Assembly (NCBI GenBank): GCA_027622495.1
Contig: JAQBYL010000024.1
Location: 1 to 18,465, forward strand
Direction of reading: 5' to 3'
Source: Pseudomonadota bacterium
GTDB lineage: Bacteria > Pseudomonadota > Gammaproteobacteria > Pseudomonadales > Azotimanducaceae
Length of the DNA: 18,465 nt
Shown: in pieces, positions 1 through 7,624 of the stretch
Numbering within the stretch: the first letter of the stretch is position 1
Layout of the letters: each line of letters opens with the position of its first letter
Program-made: the position numbers and the translations under genes
The notes under the pieces: generated by a model
Seen by the model: the letters and a program-made list of their open reading frames with translations, nothing else
Database searches by the model: none
Told to the model about the DNA's origin: nothing

Positions 1-1
1 T

Positions 2-496
2 AAAACCCCCGAGTACATGGCCATCAATCCCAATGGCCGCATACCGGCGCTGATCGATGGCGACCTGGTTCTGTTCGAGTCCATGGCGATCAATCTGTAC
101 CTTGCGCGCACCTATGCCAGCGCCTTGTACCCCGACAACCCCGCCGATGAAGCCCGCGCCATGCAGTGGAGTGTATGGGGGATCAGCGAGATCGAGCCGC
201 TGCAGATGCAGATCGTCATTCAGAAGTTGTTCGTGCCCGAAGACCGGCGCGATCAGAAGGTCATCGACAACGCAGGCAAAGGCCTGGAGCGGCCGCTCAA
301 GGTGTTGAATGACGTGCTGGCCAACCGTCAGACCCTGCTTGGCGGAGCGTTCAGTATTGCGGATCTGAACGTTGCGGCTGTCATGCTGCTGCTGAACATG
401 GTCAATCACGACTATTCAGCGTTTGCCAATGTGCAGCGTTGGGCGCAGGCCTGCTATTCAAGACCTGCGCTTGCACGCGCCCAGGCACGGGGTTGA
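2..496 (+). CDS. Glutathione S-transferase, 5'-truncated by the window edge
   Basis: Cytosolic-type glutathione S-transferase, which conjugates glutathione to electrophiles or acts in related thiol chemistry. The frame is open to the first bases of the window (KTPEYMAINPNG...), so the true start and the catalytic Ser/Cys/Tyr of the N-terminal thioredoxin fold lie outside. Visible are the cis-proline loop (NPNGRIPAL), the FES motif that binds the gamma-glutamyl part of glutathione, and the all-helical C-terminal domain with its FSIADLN capping motif near the end. The ATG inside KTPEYM is internal, not a start. The subclass and substrate cannot be assigned from this part. It converges with kdsA, with only 16 bases between the stop codons. 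Confidence 0.9.
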   Translation, partial: KTPEYMAINPNGRIPALIDGDLVLFESMAINLYLARTYASALYPDNPADEARAMQWSVWGISEIEPLQMQIVIQKLFVPEDRRDQKVIDNAGKGLERPLKVLNDVLANRQTLLGGAFSIADLNVAAVMLLLNMVNHDYSAFANVQRWAQACYSRPALARAQARG

Positions 497-512
497 GAAA
501 CCTGGCTTGAAA

Positions 513-1346
513 CTAACCCTGGATTGACTTGACCAGGTCGTCGAGCGCTTTGATCTGGCTCACAAATCCCTCCAGCTGATCAAGCCGCAGTGCACTTGGA
601 CCATCACACAGTGCGGTGTCCGGATCCGGGTGCGCTTCGAGGAACAGACCAGCAAGACCGATAGCCATCCCGGAACGAGCGAGCTCCGCAACCTGTTCGC
701 GTCGACCACCGGATGCGGCCGCCCCGCTTTCGCGCATCTGCAGTGAGTGGGTCACATCGAATGTGACGGGCGCGTTGCCACTGAGTTCTTTCAGCGTCCG
801 AAAGCCGAGCATGTCCACCACCAGGTTGTCGTAGCCGAAGCAACTGCCTCGCTCGCACAACATGAGTCTGTCATTGCCACACTCGCGGAATTTTTCTACC
901 AGGTGGCCGATCTGCTGAGGGCTCATGAACTGGGGTTTTTTGATGTGGACCACAGCACCCGTTTCCGCCATTGCCTTGACCAGATCGGTCTGCCGCGCAA
1001 GGAACGCGGGCATCTGGATAACATCGCACACATCGGCAACCGGTACCGCCTGCTCCGGTGTATGCACATCGGTGAGCACCGGAACGTTGAAGGTAGCCTT
1101 GACCTCGGCAAGGATTTTTAATCCCTCTTCGAGCCCGGGACCCCGGAAGGAATGAATGGATGATCGATTGGCTTTATCAAACGATGCTTTAAAGATGTAG
1201 GGCACACCGAGCTTGCGCGTCACATCAACAAAATGTTCGGCAGATCGCAGCGCCAGATCCCGTGATTCGATGACATTGATCCCACCAATGAGCACCATCG
1301 GCAGCCGATTGCCCATCGATATGTCGCCGATCTGAATCCTTTCCAT
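513..1346 (-). CDS. kdsA: 3-deoxy-8-phosphooctulonate synthase (KDO-8-P synthase)
   Basis: Cytosolic aldol-type condensation of phosphoenolpyruvate with arabinose-5-phosphate to KDO-8-phosphate, the first committed step to the KDO of the LPS inner core. The 277 residues match the usual full length. Conserved blocks are easy to see: GGINVIESRD (about 21-30), FKASFDKANRSS, RGPGLEEG, TDVH, IQMPAFLARQTDL, KKPQF, FGYDNLVVDM, FDVTHSLQ, ASGGRR and EAHPDPD. The Asn in GGINV (residue 24) sits where metal-independent enzymes such as E. coli KdsA carry Asn and metal-dependent ones carry Cys, so this is the non-metal class. The ATG is preceded by a strong GGGGAGG four bases upstream, which fixes the start. 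The gene stands alone, not in the pyrG-kdsA-eno order common in Gammaproteobacteria. Confidence 0.97.
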   Translation of the reverse strand: MERIQIGDISMGNRLPMVLIGGINVIESRDLALRSAEHFVDVTRKLGVPYIFKASFDKANRSSIHSFRGPGLEEGLKILAEVKATFNVPVLTDVHTPEQAVPVADVCDVIQMPAFLARQTDLVKAMAETGAVVHIKKPQFMSPQQIGHLVEKFRECGNDRLMLCERGSCFGYDNLVVDMLGFRTLKELSGNAPVTFDVTHSLQMRESGAAASGGRREQVAELARSGMAIGLAGLFLEAHPDPDTALCDGPSALRLDQLEGFVSQIKALDDLVKSIQG

Positions 1347-1350
1347 GAAA

Positions 1351-1357
1351 CCTCCCC
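1351..1357 (-). promoter_or_regulatory. Shine-Dalgarno site of kdsA
   Basis: The minus strand reads GGGGAGG followed by TTTC and the ATG of kdsA. It is one of the strongest ribosome sites in the window and supports the start at 1346. Confidence 0.7.
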
Positions 1358-1528
1358 TGCCTTCAACGGCGCATGATCCTGACTTTGCGCACCATGGGTC
1401 AACCGTTATTCACCGCCATCGCGAAGCGAACGTCCGCGTCTTTTTACATTCTGCGCACGAAATAGACTGGTTATCCATACACTCAGCGCCGACAATCCTT
1501 AAAAATCCACAACCATCAACAGAAGTTC

Positions 1529-2089
1529 GTGTCAGCAAAGACAAGCCGTAAATCCCCCATCGTGTCGTTCAAGTGTTCGCAGGCCAAAGCGCTCAATGCG
1601 GGTCTTCGATTGCATCTTTTGGAGCTGGCGCAACAACTGCCCAGCAAGAAGACCAATCAGCCCAACGGCAAGTCGTTCTTTGACAACAAGTGGATCACAC
1701 CAACCGACCTTTATCGCAGTGACAACGAACACATCCAGGAGCTCGTTCACTTCGCCGAGACTGATGTCAATGCGTTCATCCGGCAAAATTCGCCGCAGGT
1801 CACCCTGGCTATAAGATCGATGTGGTGCATGGTCAGTGAACCGGGAATGGTTGGCAGACGCCATAATCATGTGGGTCGTATATCCGGGTCATACTATGTT
1901 GACGCCGGTGAGAGCGGGCCGATGGGTGGTCAGCTTGAGTTTTATGAGGACGAGAAAAGCTCGCACCCCACATTCTCAATCCCGCCAAAGACCGGCATGC
2001 TGTACGTGTTCCCGAGCAAATTGCAGCATTCCGTGAGCACCTACACTGGTGATCGCCCACGCATTGTCATTGCAATGAACTTCGCCTAG
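1529..2089 (+). CDS. Putative 2OG-Fe(II) oxygenase family protein (TIGR02466-like)
   Basis: Small cupin-fold oxygenase, probably using iron(II) and 2-oxoglutarate; substrate unknown. The 186 residues start at GTG; no good ribosome site is seen and the start is uncertain. The C-terminal half carries the family pattern: an H-x-H pair (H112, H114) followed by GRISGSYYVD, then GGQLEFYED, a P-x-x-G-M-L-Y-V-F-P-S-x-L-x-H block (distal metal histidine H167), and GDRPRIVIAMN, whose arginines (R176/R178) would hold 2-oxoglutarate. The N-terminal half (1-90) is variable. It diverges from kdsA across 182 bases and its stop lies ten bases from the stop of the converging CoA-transferase. Family assignment comes from motif memory, not a search. 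Confidence 0.75.
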   Translation: MSAKTSRKSPIVSFKCSQAKALNAGLRLHLLELAQQLPSKKTNQPNGKSFFDNKWITPTDLYRSDNEHIQELVHFAETDVNAFIRQNSPQVTLAIRSMWCMVSEPGMVGRRHNHVGRISGSYYVDAGESGPMGGQLEFYEDEKSSHPTFSIPPKTGMLYVFPSKLQHSVSTYTGDRPRIVIAMNFA

Positions 2090-2102
2090 GGAGCCTCCCT
2101 AG
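2086..2102. repeat. Perfect inverted repeat spanning two convergent stop codons
   Basis: CTAGGGAG-C-CTCCCTAG is symmetric with 8-base arms. As RNA it could form a 7-bp stem with a 3-base loop on either strand. Each arm holds a TAG stop: that of the 2OG oxygenase on plus and that of the CoA-transferase on minus. No U-run follows on either strand, so it is at best a weak bidirectional terminator. Confidence 0.55.
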
Positions 2103-3364
2103 CTTTCTCCCAGCAAAGCGGCATACATTTCCTCGCGGACACTCGCCGCGTGCTCGTTAAGAGCAGCGATGTCGTTCTGACTCATACCCACATCAGCCAA
2201 CACGGCATCGGTATGCTCGCCGAGACCAGGTGGTAGATGCGGAGCATCTGTCGGGGTTTCGCTGAACGAGATCAATGAACCCACGGTTTTCACCGGGCCG
2301 GTAACAGGCAGATCGATATCGACGATGTAGTCGTTGGCCAGATTCTGCGGGTCTGTCAGAACATCAGCGTGACCGCGTACACGCTCCCAGATGATTTCCG
2401 GTTCGGAATACAGGAACGCTTCAAGCTCGGCAAAATCCCTGCTGGCGAACGCTTTTTTCATCTCGGCCCGAACCTCGTCGAGGCCTGTCTCGCTGCCACT
2501 GATGCCGATTCTCTTACCAGCACTGTTCCACTCTTCAACCAGGATCATTTCCGGCTTGTCTACAAATATCCACCAGGAGGCCCACGAATCTTCGGTCATG
2601 GCCGCCACGAACTGCACCGGGATACCGTCCCTGGACAGGTACACGCCGTAAGGCGCCTTCAGGTTCGGGTGGTACTGCCCATCGCGCGTCAGCATGTTTC
2701 CGGTCAGCGCCGAATGTTGCAGTTCCCACATCTGCAGCCACAACTGGGCGCCGAGGGACGACGTGCGAATCAATTGCCCCTTGCCGGTGGCCGACCTGCT
2801 GACCAGACCGGTCATACACGCAAGCGCAAGCTGCATGGCCCCACCGTGATCGGCGATAGACGTGCCTGGGGGAGTTGGTGGCGCGTCAGGATGACCACAC
2901 ATGCTCACCACACCACCGCGCGCCTGTGCAGCACCATCGAGCATGGCCTTGTCGGCATCCGGGCCCAGCGGACCGAACCCGTTGACGTGACCCACCACCA
3001 GCCGCGGATACTTAGCGACCAACCCCTCCAGATCGAGACCCATACGGGTTAGCGCTAATGCCCGGTAGTTGCTGATGAATACGTCGGCCTGAGAAAGAAG
3101 TCTGTGCAGGGCATCGGCGCCAAGATCCGTGTGCGCATCCAGCACAACCGAACGCTTGCCTTTGTTCATCGCGAGAAAGGGCGCCGTGAAAGCTTCGGCA
3201 GGCAGCGGATTTTTTGCACCTCTATGATAGCGACTCGAGTCGCCCATGGGGGGCTCCACCTTGACCACGTCTGCGCCCATGTTGGCAAAAAACAGAGCCG
3301 CTGCCGGACCCTGTATGGCCGTGGTCAGCTCAACTACCCGAATTCCTTCAAGAGGTCCCGGCAT
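2099..3364 (-). CDS. CaiB/BaiF family (family III) CoA-transferase
   Basis: Moves CoA from an acyl-CoA donor to a carboxylic acid through enzyme-bound acyl-aspartyl intermediates; cytosolic. Start chosen at ATG 3364 (421 residues, normal length) because GGAG lies 7 bases upstream; a TTG 15 bases earlier is less likely. The N-terminus shows the family signature PLEGIRVVELT with GPAAALFFANMGADVVKVE (Rossmann-like CoA site). MNKGKRSVVLD follows, then the TSIADHGGAMQLALACMTGL helix carrying the probable catalytic aspartate (about D172) and a TGKGQ motif. The substrate cannot be inferred: members act on carnitine, bile acids, formyl/oxalyl, mesaconyl and other acids. It is the third gene of a same-strand group with the aminotransferase and serine hydrolase, 59 bases after the aminotransferase stop. 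Confidence 0.92.
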   Translation of the reverse strand: MPGPLEGIRVVELTTAIQGPAAALFFANMGADVVKVEPPMGDSSRYHRGAKNPLPAEAFTAPFLAMNKGKRSVVLDAHTDLGADALHRLLSQADVFISNYRALALTRMGLDLEGLVAKYPRLVVGHVNGFGPLGPDADKAMLDGAAQARGGVVSMCGHPDAPPTPPGTSIADHGGAMQLALACMTGLVSRSATGKGQLIRTSSLGAQLWLQMWELQHSALTGNMLTRDGQYHPNLKAPYGVYLSRDGIPVQFVAAMTEDSWASWWIFVDKPEMILVEEWNSAGKRIGISGSETGLDEVRAEMKKAFASRDFAELEAFLYSEPEIIWERVRGHADVLTDPQNLANDYIVDIDLPVTGPVKTVGSLISFSETPTDAPHLPPGLGEHTDAVLADVGMSQNDIAALNEHAASVREEMYAALLGES

Positions 3365-3371
3365 CAGGTTT

Positions 3372-3375
3372 CTCC
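3372..3375 (-). promoter_or_regulatory. Ribosome site deciding the CoA-transferase start
   Basis: GGAG on the minus strand, 7 bases before the ATG at 3364. It favours this ATG over the in-frame TTG at 3379, which overlaps the site itself. Confidence 0.6.
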
Positions 3376-3390
3376 ACAATAGGTTGACAA

Positions 3391-3419
3391 GGTATCGCTG
3401 ATCCCAGCTAGAGAGTCAA
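3391..3419 (-). promoter_or_regulatory. Possible sigma-70 promoter upstream of the CoA-transferase
   Basis: On the minus strand TTGACT (3419-3414, five of six matches to the -35 consensus) is separated by 17 bases from GATACC (3396-3391, three of six to -10). It would start transcription just before the CoA-transferase leader, allowing expression apart from the upstream aminotransferase. The -10 is poor, so this is only a candidate. Confidence 0.3.
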
Positions 3420-3423
3420 GGCA

Positions 3424-4686
3424 TCACGCACCCTCGCCTGCGGCAACTCGCTCGCAGGCGATGCGCAGACGTCGTGCTGCTTCTGCAAACTGTTCTTCAG
3501 GTGTCCAGGCATAGGCGATGCGGATGCATTGCTCTGACGCTTCACCCTGGGGCATGAAGCCAGAGCCGAGGTTGACGGCTACACCCTCTTCAACCGCGGT
3601 GCGCCACAGGTCCTGCGAACGTAAACCGTTCTTTAACGTCACCCAGAAATAGAATCCGCCGGCAGGGAGCTTCCAATCCATGAACTCACTGACCTCCGCT
3701 TTGAGAGCGCCGTGCAGCAGATCGCGCTTGCGCCGATACACCTCACGCACATGCGCAAGGTGAGGTTCAAACCCGCCATGCTCCAGAAAATCCATGAACA
3801 TGCGCAGCCCCAGCTGATTCTGGCCCATCGCAAAACGCATGCGCGAAAACATTGCGAGCATCTCTGGCCGCGCATGGATCCAGCCGATACGGATACCGGT
3901 GGCCACCGTCTTCGAAAACGTTCCGGTGGTGATCACGCCCCAGCCTTCGGCCAGAGCCGAAAGGGCGATGGGTGCAGGGGTTTCAAAATGCAGGTCCCGG
4001 TAAGCCTCATCATCGAGCACCATAACATCGAACTCACAAGCGAGCTCCAACAGACGCCTGCGCCGTGCGAGCGACAACGTCACACCGGTGGGGTTCTGGT
4101 AGGCCGAGATGGTGTAGATCAGCTTAACCCGCTTACCCTGATTTTTGAGATCGCCCAGCAATTGCGCCAGCGCCTGCACGTCGAGACCTTCATCATCCAC
4201 CGGAACAAAACGTACATCTGCACCCACACCGCGGAAGTTGTGCAGCGTGCCCATGTAGGTTGGAGACTCACTGATGATCACATCACCCGGATCAATCATG
4301 GAGCGCACGATCAGGTCGATGGCCCCAGAGGAACCGTTGGTCATCTGGTACCAGTCGCCATTGACCTCGAAACCTTCTTCGGCGCTGCGTCTGGCGGCGA
4401 GCCAGTCACGCAATCCAGCCGGTCCCTGACCAAACCCATAACGCAACGCAAGATCACCGGGTTTGTTCAGAACGCGTTGCACTGACTCGAGCAGTGCCTC
4501 CTTCGGGAGGGCCGAAGCATCGGGGATGCCAACCGCCAGATAGAGCAACTCCGCCTTGGGTACAACATCTTTGGGCAGATCCCATTCACCCGCTGAGCCA
4601 TACAGGGGTGCTGCCAGCTGGTTAGCAACTTCCACCGGTGAGCGGCCCGACCAGCGCGCCTTAAGTTTATTGACAGGACTTTCCAC
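3424..4686 (-). CDS. PLP-dependent class I/II aminotransferase (fold type I)
   Basis: Cytosolic pyridoxal-phosphate aminotransferase of the group that includes 2-aminoadipate/kynurenine aminotransferases and the catalytic domains of MocR regulators, here without a DNA-binding domain. With the start at GTG 4686 (420 residues), the blocks are LRYGFGQGPAGLRDWLA, TNGSSGAIDLI (phosphate-binding turn), ESPTYMG, YQNPTG (Asn198), VLDDEAYRDL (Asp225, Tyr229 over the ring), TGTFSKTVATGIRIGW with Schiff-base Lys259 and Arg266, and a C-terminal CIRIAYAW arginine for the substrate carboxylate. The frame stays open to a TTG at 4737, but that would overlap the upstream hydrolase by 35 bases; GTG 4686 leaves a 16-base gap and has a weak GGA upstream. 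The amino donor is not predictable. Confidence 0.88.
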   Translation of the reverse strand: MESPVNKLKARWSGRSPVEVANQLAAPLYGSAGEWDLPKDVVPKAELLYLAVGIPDASALPKEALLESVQRVLNKPGDLALRYGFGQGPAGLRDWLAARRSAEEGFEVNGDWYQMTNGSSGAIDLIVRSMIDPGDVIISESPTYMGTLHNFRGVGADVRFVPVDDEGLDVQALAQLLGDLKNQGKRVKLIYTISAYQNPTGVTLSLARRRRLLELACEFDVMVLDDEAYRDLHFETPAPIALSALAEGWGVITTGTFSKTVATGIRIGWIHARPEMLAMFSRMRFAMGQNQLGLRMFMDFLEHGGFEPHLAHVREVYRRKRDLLHGALKAEVSEFMDWKLPAGGFYFWVTLKNGLRSQDLWRTAVEEGVAVNLGSGFMPQGEASEQCIRIAYAWTPEEQFAEAARRLRIACERVAAGEGA

Positions 4687-4702
4687 TTTTACATCCGTGT
4701 TA

Positions 4703-5941
4703 TCAGTCGATAATCGCCTGCTGGATCGCGTTTTCAAAGTCGTAGGCTGTGCCCGGATGTGGCTGTTGAATCATCAGGACCGCAGTGAGCTCCTCCTGTG
4801 GGTCCGTCCAGGACCGGGTGCCAAATGCCCCACCCCAACCGAAAGCGCCGTTGCTCCTCCGGGCGCCGGCTTTGATGTCATCAACAACTACCGCGACGGT
4901 GTAGCCAAAGCCGACACCTTCATCGCTCTGCGAGAAGCCTTTGTACAGATCGCCGGTATGATTACTGGCCATCATTCTAACCGATCGCGGGCTGAGCAGA
5001 CGGTTGCCAAACAGTTCACCTCCACCGGCAAGCATCTGTTCAAAGCGCAGAAAATCTTCTGCTGTGCTGGAAAGACCATAAGAGCCGGAAAAATACGAGG
5101 TGGTCTGATTTCTGAAACGGCTCATGTCGCGGTCAGTGATTTCCACCCGGCGATCTTCTTTGTCTGCAGGAAGATTGTAGTGGGTGTCTTTCATGCCGAG
5201 TGGATTGAAGATTCTGGTCTGCACAAACTCATCATAAGGCACGCCAGAAACAATCTCGATGATCCGCGCGACCACATCGAGACCGGTACCGCCGCTGTAC
5301 TTCCACGTTGATCCGGGCTGAAAGTCGAGGGCTACCTGACCGAGCTTCGGTATGTAATCTGCCAGGGTAACCCGCGGGATCGGCGCGCTGACCGCCGCAC
5401 CCAGACCGCCACTCATCAGACCGGATGTGTGGGTCAGCAGATGCTCAATGGTGATCTCTCTGCGTGCCGGGACCAGCCGATGGGCCGGTGGGTCGTTGCG
5501 CGCAACGTTGTAAGGACTCACTTCTTCATCTGCGGGATCCTTCAGCACCGCAACCTGCATCCCTTCAAATTCGGGGATGTATTTCGAGACCGGGTCGCTC
5601 GGTCGGATCAGGCCTTCTTCGATCATCATCATGGCCGCAACACCGAGGATCGGCTTGGTAGAAGACATCATGATGAAGATGGCATCCTTTTCCATGGGTC
5701 GCTTTGCCTGCACGTCCATCAGACCGTGTGTGGCGAAGTGAACAACCTTGCCGCGCCGCGCAACCGCGGTCACCCCACCTTGAATATGCCCCGCATCGAT
5801 ATGCCTGCGCATCACTGTGTTGATCTGCTGCAGACGCACACTCGACATGCCCACTTCTTCAGGCGTGCCCATTGGCAGCTCGGCCGCAAAGCCGAGCGGC
5901 ACCAGCAGTGTGCTCAGTGCAATAACAACCCATCTCTTCAT
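4703..5941 (-). CDS. Exported beta-lactamase-fold serine hydrolase (class C / family VIII esterase-like)
   Basis: Secreted or periplasmic hydrolase of the class C beta-lactamase superfamily, more likely an esterase or D-peptidase than a drug-resistance enzyme. Start set at ATG 5941 (412 residues) because AAGGGG lies 7 bases upstream; an earlier in-frame ATG at 5959 is less likely. Residues 1-19 form a signal peptide (MKRWVVIALSTLLVPLGFAA). The nucleophile motif is S93-S-T-K96. The second motif is Y215-S-G rather than the usual YxN, and the third is FGWGGAFGT (about 368-375). HLLTHTSGL and FNPLGMKDT are typical family blocks. It is probably the first gene of an operon with the aminotransferase and CoA-transferase, and it is paralogous to the hydrolases ending at 8269 and 18143. 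Confidence 0.9.
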   Translation of the reverse strand: MKRWVVIALSTLLVPLGFAAELPMGTPEEVGMSSVRLQQINTVMRRHIDAGHIQGGVTAVARRGKVVHFATHGLMDVQAKRPMEKDAIFIMMSSTKPILGVAAMMMIEEGLIRPSDPVSKYIPEFEGMQVAVLKDPADEEVSPYNVARNDPPAHRLVPARREITIEHLLTHTSGLMSGGLGAAVSAPIPRVTLADYIPKLGQVALDFQPGSTWKYSGGTGLDVVARIIEIVSGVPYDEFVQTRIFNPLGMKDTHYNLPADKEDRRVEITDRDMSRFRNQTTSYFSGSYGLSSTAEDFLRFEQMLAGGGELFGNRLLSPRSVRMMASNHTGDLYKGFSQSDEGVGFGYTVAVVVDDIKAGARRSNGAFGWGGAFGTRSWTDPQEELTAVLMIQQPHPGTAYDFENAIQQAIID

Positions 5942-5948
5942 TTTTTTA

Positions 5949-5954
5949 CCCCTT
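5949..5954 (-). promoter_or_regulatory. Ribosome site deciding the start of the first serine hydrolase
   Basis: The minus strand reads AAGGGG, then TAAAAAA, then the ATG at 5941. It lies inside the coding part of the longer alternative frame and so favours the shorter protein, whose signal peptide then begins normally with MKR. Confidence 0.6.
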
Positions 5955-6040
5955 CGCATAGCCGAAGAACCTTACTGCGGTGGCCCCCGTTTAACAATTC
6001 GCTTAGGCTCAAGAAATCTATCGAGGAAAGAGATTTAGCC

Positions 6041-7606
6041 ATGGATCAGGTCAGATCAGTCTGCGCATTGGCGTGCCTCAGCTTTGCACTGGCAGCCACT
6101 GCCCAGCCACAGGGCCTCAATGAAAATCTCAATGCCGATCTGAGTCACTACGGAGCGCTCTACATCGAGCAATGCGCGGTCTGCCATGGCGAGCGTCTGC
6201 AGGGCGAGGCTCAGGGTACCCCCCTGGTGGGCGTGGACCTGATCCATGGTGAAGACATCGAAGCGGTAAGCACGAGCATTGCAAACGGCTTCGTTAACAA
6301 AGGCATGCCGGCCTGGTCGCAGACGTTGAGCACAAGTGAGATCAGGAACCTGGCCCTCTTCATCACCGAAACCCGATCGGGTCTCAACTACGCTGACTTC
6401 AACTACGACACCGGTTTCGAAACCCCGGGCGGGGTCATTCAAACCGAACAACATGCCCTAACACTGCACACGGTAATTGCCGATCTGGACCCACTGCCAT
6501 TTTCAATCCAGCCACTGCCTGACGGCCGAATTCTGCTCACCGAAAAAAAGCTCGGCCTGAGCATCGTTTCTGCCAGTGGCGAGCAATCGGAGCTGATCGA
6601 AGGCACCCCGAAAGCCTACGGCGACACCTTCATTCTGAGCGTCAAACAGGAATGGGGGTACGGCTGGATGCTCGACGTAGCCATTCACCCGGACTATGCC
6701 AACAACGGCTGGGTCTACCTTCAATATGGCGATCGATGCATGGACTGCAACGCGGTGAGCCGGACCACAAAAAGCCCGGTATCGATGAACAAGGTGGTCC
6801 GCGGCCGGATCCGCGACGGCAAATGGCTCGATGAAGAAGTCATCTGGCAGGCGGACATCAATCACTACGGTTCGGTCCCCGACATTGGCGCAGGCGGCCG
6901 CATCGCCTTTGACGACGATGGTCATCTGTTCTTCAGCGTGGGGATCAAAGGGAACGACAACTACACCGGCGTTCAGGACCTGACCACCCCGTGGGGCAAG
7001 ATCCATCGCGTGTTTGATGACGGCCGCATCCCGCGGGACAATCCGTTCACCGAAACCGACGGTGCATTGAAGAGCATCTGGACCTATGGTCACCGCAGCC
7101 CCCAGGGCCTGGAGTTCCGTCATCTCACAAACGAACTGTGGGGCACCGAAATGGGTCCACGCGGTGGTGATGAGATCAATCGGCTGATCGCCGGGCACAA
7201 CTATGGCTGGCCGCTCACCTCGAGGGGCATGAACTACGACGGCACCCCGGTCGCCTACGGTGATCGACTCGGCATTGAGTTTGATCTGAAAAACATCGAC
7301 CAGCCGGTGGTGGACCTCACCCCTTCACCGGCGGTGTCGAGTTTTGTGTTTTACACAGGTCTCGCGTTCCCTGAGTGGCGTAACAATCTGATCGTCGGTT
7401 CGCTGAAAGCGCGCACCCTCTATCGCATGGTCCTCGAGGGGAATCGCGTGGTGCATACAGAAACGCTTCTCAGCAATCTGGCCAGGTTCAGAGATGTGGA
7501 AATCGCGCCCGATGGCAGCATCCTGGTTCTGCTGGAGCACAACTCCGGTGGCCAGATACTGCGCCTGGTTCCAGCACCGGCAACGGCATCTGTGCCCGCG
7601 CATTAA
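6041..7606 (+). CDS. Exported cytochrome c - PQQ-type sugar dehydrogenase (GSDH) fusion
   Basis: Probably a periplasmic quinoprotein dehydrogenase passing electrons from its own PQQ site to a fused haem c. The ATG at 6041 follows GAGGAAAG; the frame is open farther upstream but that part is non-coding in character. Residues 1-21 are a signal peptide ending ATA. A class I cytochrome c domain (about 34-112) has CAVCH (C45, C48, H49) and a likely axial Met89 in KGMPAW. Residues 145-515 form a six-bladed propeller of the soluble aldose/glucose dehydrogenase family, with GYGWMLDVAIHPDY, GHRSPQGLEF, TEMGPRGGDEIN and GHNYGWP. Where relatives carry a catalytic histidine (HFGGR-type block), this protein reads GAGGR (283-287). 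An extra C233-M-D-C236 pair lies in the propeller. The substrate is unknown. Confidence 0.88.
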   Translation: MDQVRSVCALACLSFALAATAQPQGLNENLNADLSHYGALYIEQCAVCHGERLQGEAQGTPLVGVDLIHGEDIEAVSTSIANGFVNKGMPAWSQTLSTSEIRNLALFITETRSGLNYADFNYDTGFETPGGVIQTEQHALTLHTVIADLDPLPFSIQPLPDGRILLTEKKLGLSIVSASGEQSELIEGTPKAYGDTFILSVKQEWGYGWMLDVAIHPDYANNGWVYLQYGDRCMDCNAVSRTTKSPVSMNKVVRGRIRDGKWLDEEVIWQADINHYGSVPDIGAGGRIAFDDDGHLFFSVGIKGNDNYTGVQDLTTPWGKIHRVFDDGRIPRDNPFTETDGALKSIWTYGHRSPQGLEFRHLTNELWGTEMGPRGGDEINRLIAGHNYGWPLTSRGMNYDGTPVAYGDRLGIEFDLKNIDQPVVDLTPSPAVSSFVFYTGLAFPEWRNNLIVGSLKARTLYRMVLEGNRVVHTETLLSNLARFRDVEIAPDGSILVLLEHNSGGQILRLVPAPATASVPAH

Positions 7607-7624
7607 GTACGCGGCAATGGCTGG

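Noticed and set aside
1470..1489. CTG...CAG symmetric pair resembling a LexA box upstream of the oxygenase
   Set aside because: The spacing between CTG and CAG is 14 bases, not the 10 of a LexA site, and the inner AT-rich pattern is missing.
1345..1551. 68-codon plus-strand frame in the kdsA/oxygenase gap
   Set aside because: It starts at the kdsA start, has no ribosome site or recognisable composition and runs into the oxygenase in another frame; this stretch is better read as divergent leader DNA.
2369..3052. 227-codon plus-strand frame opposite the CoA-transferase
   Set aside because: Antisense to a strongly conserved family with a good start site; it shows no motif of its own.
3712..4485. 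257-codon plus-strand frame opposite the aminotransferase
   Set aside because: It is antisense to a protein with complete PLP-enzyme motifs; its His/Gln-rich composition is typical of a shadow frame.
4703..5941. Reading the intact serine hydrolase as an antibiotic-resistance AmpC enzyme
   Set aside because: The YxN motif is Y-S-G, the third motif is WGGA-type rather than KTG, and there is no ampR-like regulator nearby; an esterase-type role is more likely.
5429..6040. Long open frame upstream of the cytochrome-PQQ gene that would extend it by about 200 residues
   Set aside because: It is antisense to the well-supported first serine hydrolase, its translation is low in protein-like character, and a signal peptide with a ribosome site begins at 6041.
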